Origin: Galbitalea sp036491035
GTDB taxonomy: Bacteria > Actinomycetota > Actinomycetes > Actinomycetales > Microbacteriaceae
NCBI GenBank assembly: GCA_036491035.1
Contig: DASXCU010000042.1
Span: 1 to 14,527 of the forward strand
Direction of reading: 5' to 3'
Length of the DNA: 14,527 bases
The position numbers and the translations under genes were made by a program. How positions within the stretch are numbered: the stretch's first letter is position 1; every line of letters begins with the position of its first letter. The notes under the pieces are model-generated. The model was given only the letters and a program-made list of their open reading frames with translations. It ran no database searches and was not told the DNA's origin. Shown one piece after another: positions 1 to 6,109 of the stretch.

Positions 1-456
1 CGTATCGTCAGCGGCGGATCGACGCCGTCGCTCGAATTCGCGAACTCGTCGGTGCTCACCGAGGTGCGTCCGGGCGTGTACGTGTTCGGCGACGCCCAGC
101 AGTGGGAACTCGGGACCATCGATCCACGCGATATCGCCCTCACCGCCCTCGCGACCGTAGTGTCCCGCTCCCCCGACCATCTCATCCTGGACTCCGGAAG
201 CAAGGTGCTCGGAGCTGATCGTGGACCCTACTCAAGTGGTCTCGGCCGACTGATGGACTATCCGGATGCCCGCATACCTGCCCTGTCCGAGCACCACGCG
301 ACCGTTGTCGGCGTCGATCTGCCCCTGGGTGCCCGCGTACGCGTCGTACCCAATCACGTCTGTGCGGCGGTCAACCTCGCGGACGAGTACGTCGTTGAGT
401 CCGCAGCAAAAGAGCTGGTCAGCTGGGCTATCGATGCCCGGGGGCGAAACTTCTAA
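1..456 (+). CDS. D-threonine aldolase / D-serine dehydratase-like PLP enzyme, C-terminal part (5' truncated by window edge)
   Basis: The open frame runs in from base 1 without a start, so only the last 151 residues are present. They begin with a glycine-rich SGGSTPS segment resembling the phosphate-binding SGGGTPT of fold-III PLP enzymes, followed by RPGVYVFGD. Near the end lies PNHVC (bases 349-363). In the D-serine dehydratase-like C-terminal domain, His and Cys at this place bind the catalytic metal (zinc in characterised D-serine dehydratases). The family cleaves or deaminates D-3-hydroxy amino acids such as D-threonine and D-serine. The H-x-C pair resembles the dehydratase more than the H-x-D pair I recall for some D-threonine aldolases, but the exact reaction cannot be settled from this fragment. 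The PLP lysine lies upstream of the window. Its TAA stop overlaps the TAG of the opposite-strand glutaminase gene. The family call is firm; the substrate is inferred. Confidence 0.85.
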   Translation, partial: RIVSGGSTPSLEFANSSVLTEVRPGVYVFGDAQQWELGTIDPRDIALTALATVVSRSPDHLILDSGSKVLGADRGPYSSGLGRLMDYPDARIPALSEHHATVVGVDLPLGARVRVVPNHVCAAVNLADEYVVESAAKELVSWAIDARGRNF

Positions 457-1043
457 GCCGGCACGCGTCGCGCTTCCACCTCGCGGGTGAAATTGCGGAA
501 CAGCTCGAGGCCGTTGGCTGTGAGGATGCTCTCCGGATGGAACTGCACGCCCTCCACGAGATCGCTGTGGTGACGCAGCCCCATCACGTAGCCGTCGTCG
601 TGTGACCGAGCGGTGACGATCAACTCGGACGGAACGGTCGCCTCCTCGACGATCAAGGAGTGATAGCGCGTGGCCAGAAACCCCTGATCAAGGCCCGAAA
701 ACATGCCCGAACCGTCGTGATCGATCACGCTCGTCTTACCGTGCATCTGATGCATCGCGGGCGACACTGCGGCGCCGTAGGCGGTGGCGATGCTCTGCAG
801 GCCGAGGCACACACCAAGAACCGGCTTGCGCCCGCGAAGTTCCTCGACCATCTCGACGTGGCCGGAGTCCTCCGGAGTGCCGGGCCCGGGCCCCAGCAGG
901 ACGAAGTCGGAGTCGTGCTCGAGTGCCTGCGCCGGCGTCAGCTCCCCCGACCGCACGACGTCGGTATCGACGTCGATCATCCGCAGGTACTGGTAGATGA
1001 TGTGCGAGAAGCTGTCGTACGCGTCGATGAGTAGAGCTTTCAT
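453..1043 (-). CDS. Class I glutamine amidotransferase, component II of an anthranilate / aminodeoxychorismate synthase (TrpG/PabA family)
   Basis: This 196-residue protein has the usual length for TrpG/PabA. It should hydrolyse glutamine and pass ammonia to the chorismate-binding partner encoded immediately upstream. Visible motifs are DAYDSF near the N terminus (usually DNYDSF), GPGPG at 51-55, the nucleophile elbow GVCLGLQ with Cys79, HGK at 101-103, RYHSL around 126-130, and QFHPES with His169 and Glu171 completing the Cys-His-Glu triad. The elbow reads GLQ where TrpG and PabA normally have GHQ. The ATG start is chosen because it overlaps the TGA of the upstream gene as ATGA (bases 1040-1043), a typical translational-coupling arrangement. 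The same frame stays open far upstream, but that stretch is antisense/out-of-frame shadow of the partner gene. Whether it serves tryptophan, folate or another pathway depends on the partner. Confidence 0.92.
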   Translation of the reverse strand: MKALLIDAYDSFSHIIYQYLRMIDVDTDVVRSGELTPAQALEHDSDFVLLGPGPGTPEDSGHVEMVEELRGRKPVLGVCLGLQSIATAYGAAVSPAMHQMHGKTSVIDHDGSGMFSGLDQGFLATRYHSLIVEEATVPSELIVTARSHDDGYVMGLRHHSDLVEGVQFHPESILTANGLELFRNFTREVEARRVPA

Positions 1044-2557
1044 GCCGCGTCTCCGTTCGTGATCGCGCGAATCGTCGATCCCATCTTCGCAAGAGTCTCC
1101 AGCCATTCGCTGTCCGGGTCCGAATCGACCACGACGCCCGCGGATGCGCGCGCCGTGTAGCCCTCGGGGGTCGCGACGATGGTGCGAAGGCTCAGGGCGA
1201 GGTTCGTGAATCCACCGAATCCCATCACGCCGAACACCCCCGCGTAGATTCCGCGCCTCGACTTCTCGAGCGACTCGATGATCTCCATCGCGCGGATCTT
1301 CGGTGCCCCCGTGACGGTGCCGGCCGGGAACGTCGCGCGGATCACGTCCCAGGCGTCCTCGCCGTCCTCGAGCGTCGCGGTCACGGTCGACACCAGATGG
1401 AACACGTGCGAGTACTCCTCCACATTCATCAGACCGGACACGGCGACGGAGCCGGGCACGGCAACGCGACCGAGGTCGTTGCGACAGAGATCGACGAGCA
1501 TGATGTGTTCGGCGGCCTCCTTCGCGTCCTGCCGGAGCCAGGCGACCGATGCCGCGTTCTCGGCGGCATCCGCGCTCTTGCGCGCGGTTCCGGCGATCGG
1601 GCGCATCGTCAGAAGGCGCTGGTCGACCCGCACGTGAAGCTCCGGACTTCCGCTGATGATGGCGAGCTCGCCGAGCGGCAGGAACGCCATGTACGGCGAC
1701 GGGTTGATGGCCCGAAGCCGGCGGTACACGTCCAGGTCGCGTCGCGGTGCCGGGACGTGGATCGGATGACCGAGCTGCACCTGGTAGATGTCGCCGGCGT
1801 GGATGTGATCGAGGGCGACACGCGCCCGTTCGACGTACTCGGGGCTCGTCATTGTCGCCGACCCGGACCCGGGCACAGCGACCGCGGGGATCGCACCGTC
1901 GGCGTCGGTGTCGACGTGGGGTGCCGCGGCCGCCAGCCCGACAACGCGCTCGGAATCCAGCGGCTCCCACAGCGCGCTCGAGGCGGTCGTAAGGACGCCG
2001 CGGTCGGCGGGCAGGTCGATGTCGATGGTCGCCGCATAGATGCGGAAGATCATGTCCGGATCGGAGCCGGGCTCGGTGATCAGCTCGGGCAGCGACTCCA
2101 TGTACTGCACGGCGTCGTAACTGAGCACCGTCACGAACCCGAATCCGAAGGTCGCGTCGGTCACGTCGGGCGCCTCGAAGCTCGCCTGCAGGTGCCGGAG
2201 CGCCGCCCAGACGTCCGTCTTCTCGGCGAGGCGGTGCACGCCGGGCGCGTCGGAGTCGAGGATGTCCAGCTCGCCGAGTCGCGCGTTCGCCCACTCCACC
2301 AGCCGCGCCTCTCCGGTCAGGAGGATGCGGCCGCGATCGACCGTCACGTCGAGCACCGGCCCGATTCCGATCATTGCGCGATTGGTATCGGCGGCAGGAC
2401 CGCCGAGCGATTCGAACAGGCACACCTGGCTTTCGCCGAAGGTCTCGCGGAGTCGCACGAACACCGAGAATGCACTTTCCCCATAGATCGGCCACGACGT
2501 GAGCTGCACAGCGAGTGCGTTGCTCACGAGTGGTGTGGCTTGGGAGTTGATGCTCAT
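1040..2557 (-). CDS. Chorismate-utilising enzyme, anthranilate synthase component I / PabB family
   Basis: With the ATG at 2557 this is a 505-residue protein; a TTG two codons earlier (2563) is an alternative start. It should aminate chorismate using ammonia from the adjoining glutaminase. Motifs in order: CLFES at 46-50 (the LLES-type element that binds tryptophan in TrpE), GDIYQVQLG at 255-263, SGSPE near 302-306, PIAGT at 320-324, EHIMLVDLCRND from 350, FPAGTVTGAPK from 410, and the AGVVVDSDP segment near the end. PIAGT carries Ala where bacterial aminodeoxychorismate synthases (PabB) have the nucleophilic Lys of PIKGT. This favours anthranilate-synthase-type chemistry. No strong ribosome-binding site precedes either start. 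The gene lies 51 nt downstream of the UPF0303 gene on the same strand and overlaps the glutaminase by 4 nt. No trp operon genes are visible in the window, so the pathway is unproven. Confidence 0.9.
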   Translation of the reverse strand: MSINSQATPLVSNALAVQLTSWPIYGESAFSVFVRLRETFGESQVCLFESLGGPAADTNRAMIGIGPVLDVTVDRGRILLTGEARLVEWANARLGELDILDSDAPGVHRLAEKTDVWAALRHLQASFEAPDVTDATFGFGFVTVLSYDAVQYMESLPELITEPGSDPDMIFRIYAATIDIDLPADRGVLTTASSALWEPLDSERVVGLAAAAPHVDTDADGAIPAVAVPGSGSATMTSPEYVERARVALDHIHAGDIYQVQLGHPIHVPAPRRDLDVYRRLRAINPSPYMAFLPLGELAIISGSPELHVRVDQRLLTMRPIAGTARKSADAAENAASVAWLRQDAKEAAEHIMLVDLCRNDLGRVAVPGSVAVSGLMNVEEYSHVFHLVSTVTATLEDGEDAWDVIRATFPAGTVTGAPKIRAMEIIESLEKSRRGIYAGVFGVMGFGGFTNLALSLRTIVATPEGYTARASAGVVVDSDPDSEWLETLAKMGSTIRAITNGDAA

Positions 2558-2608
2558 GCTCAAGTGTCGCAGTACCCGGCCGACCGCTTCAAATCGTGCG
2601 GCGACGCG

Positions 2609-3082
2609 TTACGAGCGCAGGTCGACGTAACGTCGCAGGGCCTCGGCGGCGACCTCATGGTCGACCACATCCGGCTCGCCGCTCATGGTGATGGTGGCCG
2701 CGAGGGTTCCGTCGACATAAATCGGGAGGGACCCTCCGTATGCCTTCATGACCTCGTGATCGAGTGGAAGGTCGGTGAAGGGCACTCCGGTCGCCTCCTG
2801 GCGGAGCTTGACGAGCAGCGAACTGTCGCCGAAGTGGTTCACGACGGCGGCTTTGCCCGTGAGCCAGGGGTCGTTGCCAGGGCCGGTGGAGCCGAGTCGG
2901 GCGCGGTACACGAGGTAGTCGCCGATCACGATGTCGACCGAGAGGCTCAGCCCCCAGTCCCGCGTGATCGCGGTGGCGAGGTTTCCGAGTTCGAACGCAT
3001 CCTCGTTGGTGAAGTGGTCGAGCTCGATCCGTCCCGCGGACTCCAGCTGCTCCAGCGTGTATTCGGGGATTGCGTGGGTCAT
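2609..3082 (-). CDS. UPF0303 family protein (HbpS/GlcG-like, 'heme-degrading domain')
   Basis: The 157-residue single-domain protein matches in length and pattern the UPF0303 family, a branch of the GlcG/HbpS-like fold (yeast YBR137W type). Recognisable parts are the acidic N-terminal helix (YTLEQLES), the central SVDIVIGD strand region, a GPGNDPWLTGKAAVV segment, and the C-terminal GGSLPIYVDGTLAATITMSG. In HbpS this last type of segment shapes an assembly that binds haem. Family members are often labelled heme-degrading, but this is a fold-based label and the biochemical role of UPF0303 is not established. No signal peptide or membrane segment is seen. The ATG lies 3 nt after the Nudix stop codon and a GAGAG element precedes it, so the two genes are probably translated from one message. 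Confidence 0.85.
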   Translation of the reverse strand: MTHAIPEYTLEQLESAGRIELDHFTNEDAFELGNLATAITRDWGLSLSVDIVIGDYLVYRARLGSTGPGNDPWLTGKAAVVNHFGDSSLLVKLRQEATGVPFTDLPLDHEVMKAYGGSLPIYVDGTLAATITMSGEPDVVDHEVAAEALRRYVDLRS

Positions 3083-3085
3083 CGA

Positions 3086-3544
3086 TCAGCTCTCTGTTGT
3101 GGTTCGATAGCGGGAAACGAGGTCCAAGAGGTTCGCGGGCTCGAAGGGTTCTCCGGTCGTTCGCAAGTCATCCAGGCTCCACCAGCGGGAGTCGAGGGTG
3201 TCGATCTTCTCGTCGTCGGTCCAGCCCTCGCTTGACGGATCGAACCGAGTCGTGCGCACGACGTAGTACTCGGCGTGACCGGTGTCATGGTCGGCGTTGT
3301 CCCACTCGACGACGAAATCGTAGTTCCAGACGGGTTCGCCGGGATCCGAAATCCGCAGCCCGGTCTCTTCGAACAGCTCGCGGATCGCTGCGTCGCGATG
3401 CGTCTCGCCGGGGTCCACTCCCCCGCCGGGCGTCACCCAGCGCGCGAAGAGGCTGGTGTCCGGAGCCGTCGTGAGGAACAGGAGAATGCTGCCGCCTTCG
3501 TCGAATAACAGCACCCGGGAGGTGAGTCGATGTCCGACGGTCAT
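3086..3544 (-). CDS. Nudix hydrolase
   Basis: This 152-residue protein carries a complete Nudix box at residues 41-63: G41, x5, E47, x7, R55-E-L-x-E-E-T-G-L63. It includes the metal-binding RELxEE core and follows the TPGGGVDPGE lead-in. Nudix enzymes hydrolyse nucleoside diphosphates linked to another moiety (oxidised dNTPs, ADP-ribose, NADH and others) with Mg2+. The substrate cannot be read from this sequence. The protein starts almost directly with the beta-sheet (MTVGHRLTSRVLLFD) and ends soon after the last helix, so it is a lone Nudix domain. The ATG start lies 9 nt downstream of a small membrane-protein gene and the stop is 3 nt upstream of the UPF0303 gene, which suggests one transcript. 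Confidence 0.93.
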   Translation of the reverse strand: MTVGHRLTSRVLLFDEGGSILLFLTTAPDTSLFARWVTPGGGVDPGETHRDAAIRELFEETGLRISDPGEPVWNYDFVVEWDNADHDTGHAEYYVVRTTRFDPSSEGWTDDEKIDTLDSRWWSLDDLRTTGEPFEPANLLDLVSRYRTTTES

Positions 3545-3553
3545 GCGGAAAGT

Positions 3554-3736
3554 CTATTTAGCTCCGGGGGCGTCGTCGTCTCTCGTGCGTGACTCGAGCC
3601 AGAGCTGGTGGTCGCGGAGGGCCCGTCGAACGGCGGTGCGGATGATCCACCAGAGCGCCACTCCGATTGCGGCGATGACCGCCAGATAGACGATGATCCC
3701 GACGAATCCCAAAATGCCCACACCCACGGAGTCCAT
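3554..3736 (-). CDS. Small single-pass membrane protein, unknown function
   Basis: I do not recognise this 60-residue protein. It has one hydrophobic stretch of about 25-28 residues (roughly 6-33), rich in Ile, Val, Ala and Gly and ending in WWIIR. A basic helix (RTAVRRALRDH) and an acidic, proline-ending tail follow. This is the pattern of a small anchored membrane protein with its tail inside the cell. An AAGG element 8-10 bases before the ATG is an acceptable ribosome-binding site. The gene lies 9 nt before the Nudix start and 41 nt after the SDR stop, filling what would otherwise be an unusual gap in a dense same-strand run. Another open frame overlaps on the same strand; this one is preferred for the sensible membrane topology and spacing. 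Confidence 0.65.
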   Translation of the reverse strand: MDSVGVGILGFVGIIVYLAVIAAIGVALWWIIRTAVRRALRDHQLWLESRTRDDDAPGAK

Positions 3737-3777
3737 GAGCAGACCTTAGCGACGATTCCTCGCGCCTGACGAAATCG

Positions 3778-4566
3778 TCAGGCGCCGAACTCGCTGACGT
3801 CGCCCACGTACCGGGTGTTATCGGCCGGGACCGGTTCGACGGCCGCCAGAGCGACCTCGGCGGCGAATTCACCGACGTCGTACAGACGGCCCGCGGCCTC
3901 GCGACGCTGGGCGATCGCCTCGGGGTTTGCCCGCTGCAGCAGGGTCGCGGTGATCGTGCCCTCGATCATGTCTCCCGAAACGACGACGAAGCCGATGCCG
4001 GCATCGGCGAGCGCGGGGATCTGATCGCGGAGCGCATCTTCGCCAGCGCGCTTGCTGAGTGCGACGGCCTGGTACTCGGGCATCGTCTCGGTCGTCTTGA
4101 TGAAGTGCGCCTGGTGGCTCGTCACGAAGACGACCCGCGAGCCCTCGTGCAGAAGGGGCCGGGCCGCCGTCAGGAGTTCGATCTGGGCGTCGCGATTGAG
4201 ACGCATGGCGTAGTCCTCGCCCATCCCTGACTCCATGCCGCCGGAGGCGTTCATCACGAGGATGTCGAGGCCGCCTAGTTTCTGCTGCACTTCAGCGAAC
4301 ATCGCCGCGAGGGACTCGGGGTCGGTGAGGTCGGCACCGATCGCGAACGCCGTGCCGCCGGCCGCCTCGATCGCTGCGACGAGCTTCAGCGCCCGCGCTT
4401 CCTTATTGCGGTAGTTGATGACGACGGTCGCTCCAGCGGCCGCGAAGTACCGCGCGGTGTCTGCGCCGATGCCTCGCGACGATCCCGTGACGAGCGCGCG
4501 CCTGCCATCGAGAGAACCTGGAGCGAGGGGGCCGATGAGAGGAGAATCAGTCACGAGAGACGACAT
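3778..4566 (-). CDS. SDR family (short-chain dehydrogenase/reductase) protein with a non-canonical active site
   Basis: From the ATG at 4566 the protein has 262 residues, a classical SDR length; an upstream GTG at 4575 would add three. The Rossmann dinucleotide motif TGSSRGIG (27-34), an ADLTD segment near 78-82 and NASGG (106-110, the NAG motif position) are all present. VTSH holds the likely catalytic Ser at 150. The conserved Lys is in ALSKRAG (Lys172), but the residue four positions before it, where SDRs have the catalytic Tyr, is Val168. The nearest Tyr is Tyr165, seven before the Lys. The C-terminal part (SGDMIEGT, then RLYDVGEFA) still follows the fold. Reductase activity is therefore uncertain, and the protein could be a divergent subfamily or use the fold for binding. 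No clear ribosome-binding site precedes either start, so leaderless translation is possible. It is transcribed away from nfeD. Confidence 0.85.
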   Translation of the reverse strand: MSSLVTDSPLIGPLAPGSLDGRRALVTGSSRGIGADTARYFAAAGATVVINYRNKEARALKLVAAIEAAGGTAFAIGADLTDPESLAAMFAEVQQKLGGLDILVMNASGGMESGMGEDYAMRLNRDAQIELLTAARPLLHEGSRVVFVTSHQAHFIKTTETMPEYQAVALSKRAGEDALRDQIPALADAGIGFVVVSGDMIEGTITATLLQRANPEAIAQRREAAGRLYDVGEFAAEVALAAVEPVPADNTRYVGDVSEFGA

Positions 4567-4621
4567 TACAGCCACGGCACGCGGCTTGGATTTTTGAGTA
4601 CAGCGATCTGAGTAGTGCGAG

Positions 4622-4630
4622 TGCTACCGT
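4622..4630 (+). promoter_or_regulatory. Candidate extended -10 promoter of the NfeD-SPFH-GDPD operon
   Basis: The bases TGCTACCGT fit an extended -10 element (TGn followed by TAnnnT). They sit in the 99-nt divergent space, about 36 nt before the nfeD ATG, which predicts a short 5' leader of about 29 nt. No good -35 hexamer lies at 16-18 nt; a TTGAGT at 4594-4599 is too far (25 nt). This is a pattern match only. Confidence 0.35.
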
Positions 4631-4646
4631 CAATCGAGCGACACAC

Positions 4647-4652
4647 AGGAGG
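4647..4652 (+). promoter_or_regulatory. Ribosome-binding site of the NfeD gene (AGGAGG)
   Basis: A perfect AGGAGG lies 13 nt before the ATG at 4666, slightly far but by far the best such site here. It argues against an upstream in-frame GTG at 4615, which would place this site inside the coding region and add 17 residues unlike the NfeD N terminus. Confidence 0.6.
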
Positions 4653-4665
4653 CGCGGAAGCTGCC

Positions 4666-5136
4666 ATGGATTTTCTAGTGCAATACGGGTGGATCATTTG
4701 GCTCGCGGTAATCCTGATCTTCATCATCATCGAGGTCATCACCGTTGATTTCATCGGACTCATGCTCGCTGTCGGTGGTGTCGCCGGCCTCATCGTCAGC
4801 CTTTTTCACGCACCGTTCTGGTTGCAGGTCGTTGTTGCCGCGGTAGTGAGCCTGCTTCTGCTGTTCACCGTCAGGCCTCCGCTCAAGCGATTCCTGCAGC
4901 GCGGCGGTGACCACACCAAGGGCCTGGTCGATGCGCTAATCGGTCAATCGGCCACCGTCGTGCTCGACTTCAACGGCAAGCCCAACCTTGCCAAACTCGC
5001 CAATGGCGAGACCTGGACCATCACATCCGCGGCCACCCCGCCTGCGCGCTTTACGGAGGGCGACCATGTGGTCGTCACGGCAATCAACGGCTCGACGGCA
5101 ATCGTCGAGACCGTCGAAAGGACAACTAAAAAATGA
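4666..5136 (+). CDS. NfeD family membrane protein with C-terminal OB-fold domain
   Basis: The 156-residue protein has three hydrophobic segments (about 9-27, 29-47 and 52-69), then a soluble domain from about 88 to 152. In that domain LIGQSATVV, NGETWTI and EGDHVVVTAINGSTAIV follow the beta-barrel (OB-fold) pattern of short-form NfeD proteins. It lacks the N-terminal serine-protease domain of the long NfeD form. NfeD proteins associate with SPFH/stomatin-like proteins in membrane microdomains and are thought to support their assembly or membrane quality control. Here the next gene is exactly such a partner, starting inside the TGA stop (ATGA overlap at 5133-5136). The ATG at 4666 is chosen from the AGGAGG upstream and the family N terminus. 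Confidence 0.92.
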   Translation: MDFLVQYGWIIWLAVILIFIIIEVITVDFIGLMLAVGGVAGLIVSLFHAPFWLQVVVAAVVSLLLLFTVRPPLKRFLQRGGDHTKGLVDALIGQSATVVLDFNGKPNLAKLANGETWTITSAATPPARFTEGDHVVVTAINGSTAIVETVERTTKK

Positions 5137-6107
5137 GCGGCACCAATATCTTCCTCGACGTCGTCCTTGGGATCGTCGCCATCATCGTGGTGATCTTCGT
5201 GATCGTCACGCTTACGCGCGCGATCAAGATCGTTCCGCAGGCGACCGCCGGCATTGTCGAACGGCTCGGCAAGTACCACAAGACCCTCAGCCCAGGGTTG
5301 AACCTTCTCGCTCCATTTGTCGACCGGATGCGTCCACTGATCGACATGCGCGAGCAGGTCGTCTCCTTCCCGCCGCAGCCGGTGATCACGGAAGACAACC
5401 TGGTCGTCTCGATCGACACGGTCGTCTACTTCCAGGTGACGGATGCACGGGCCGCGACCTACGAGATTCGCAACTACCTCGGCGCCGTCGAGCAGCTCAC
5501 AACCACGACGCTCCGTAACGTCGTCGGTGGCCTCAACCTCGAGCAGGCCCTGACCAGCCGTGACAACATCAACAGCCAACTGCGCATCGTCCTCGACGAG
5601 GCGACCGGCAAGTGGGGCATTCGTGTGAGTCGTGTCGAGCTCAAGGCGATCGACCCGCCCGTGTCCATCCAGGACTCGATGGAGAAGCAGATGCGCGCCG
5701 AGCGTGACAAGCGCGCCGCGATCCTCACCGCCGAGGGTACAAAGCAGGCCGCGATTCTCCAGGCCGAGGGTGAACGGCAGGCCGCCATCCTCAACGCGGA
5801 GGGCGACGCCAAGGCGCAGATCCTGCGCGCAGAAGGTGAAGCAAAGGCAATCGAGACGGTGTTCGGTGCGATCCACCTCGGTAACCCCGACGCTCCGCTG
5901 CTGGCCTACCAGTACCTCCAAACGCTTCCGAAAATCGCGGAGGGCGAAGCCAGTAAGCTATGGATCATCCCGAGCGAACTCAGCGAGGCGCTCAAGGGCA
6001 TCTCGGCTGGATTCGCCGGCGGCGTCAGCCCTGACGCATGGGCGAAGAATGCTGCACCGACAACGGCAGCGAAGCCACCGACTACGACCGCTGCTCCGAA
6101 GAAATAG
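5133..6107 (+). CDS. SPFH / band 7 domain protein (stomatin-like, QmcA type)
   Basis: The 324-residue protein has an N-terminal membrane anchor (about 8-30) and an SPFH domain from about 31 to 190. Typical segments include VPQATAGIVERLGKY, LSPGLNLLAPFVD, DMREQVVSFPPQPVITEDNL and AIDPPVSIQDSMEKQM. A long Ala-rich helix (190-245) built of four 11-residue repeats follows, then the conserved LAYQYLQTLPKIAEG region and a flexible Thr/Ala/Pro-rich tail (about 306-324). Such proteins form large ring- or cage-like oligomers on the cytoplasmic membrane, organise microdomains and can modulate proteases. The overlap with NfeD indicates translational coupling and joint function. The tail may be an unstructured linker. 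The family call is secure; the cargo or protease partner is unknown. Confidence 0.94.
   Translation: MSGTNIFLDVVLGIVAIIVVIFVIVTLTRAIKIVPQATAGIVERLGKYHKTLSPGLNLLAPFVDRMRPLIDMREQVVSFPPQPVITEDNLVVSIDTVVYFQVTDARAATYEIRNYLGAVEQLTTTTLRNVVGGLNLEQALTSRDNINSQLRIVLDEATGKWGIRVSRVELKAIDPPVSIQDSMEKQMRAERDKRAAILTAEGTKQAAILQAEGERQAAILNAEGDAKAQILRAEGEAKAIETVFGAIHLGNPDAPLLAYQYLQTLPKIAEGEASKLWIIPSELSEALKGISAGFAGGVSPDAWAKNAAPTTAAKPPTTTAAPKK
5709..5840 (+). repeat. Four tandem 33-bp/11-residue repeats in the SPFH protein helix
   Basis: Residues 193-236 fall into four consecutive 11-residue units of the form (K/R/A)(Q/R/K)AxILxAEGx: KRAAILTAEGT, KQAAILQAEGE, RQAAILNAEGD and AKAQILRAEGE. An 11-residue (hendecad) period fits a coiled coil with less twist than heptad-based ones. 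Similar AEG-rich helices are usual after SPFH domains and support oligomer formation. Confidence 0.85.
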
Positions 6108-6109
6108 GC

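Noticed and set aside
1044..2495. Long in-frame upstream extension of the glutaminase gene, suggesting a 680-residue protein
   Set aside because: This stretch is the out-of-frame shadow of the TrpE-like gene on the same strand and is low-complexity Arg-rich. The true ATG at 1043 overlaps the upstream TGA and begins the family N terminus.
1397..3235. Open frame of about 612 codons on the plus strand
   Set aside because: It is antisense to the TrpE-like, UPF0303 and Nudix genes, has an Arg/His/Gly-rich composition typical of shadow frames in GC-rich DNA, and shows no recognisable domain.
4594..4599. TTGAGT as a -35 element for the NfeD operon
   Set aside because: It lies 25 nt from the best -10 candidate, outside the usual 16-18 nt spacing.
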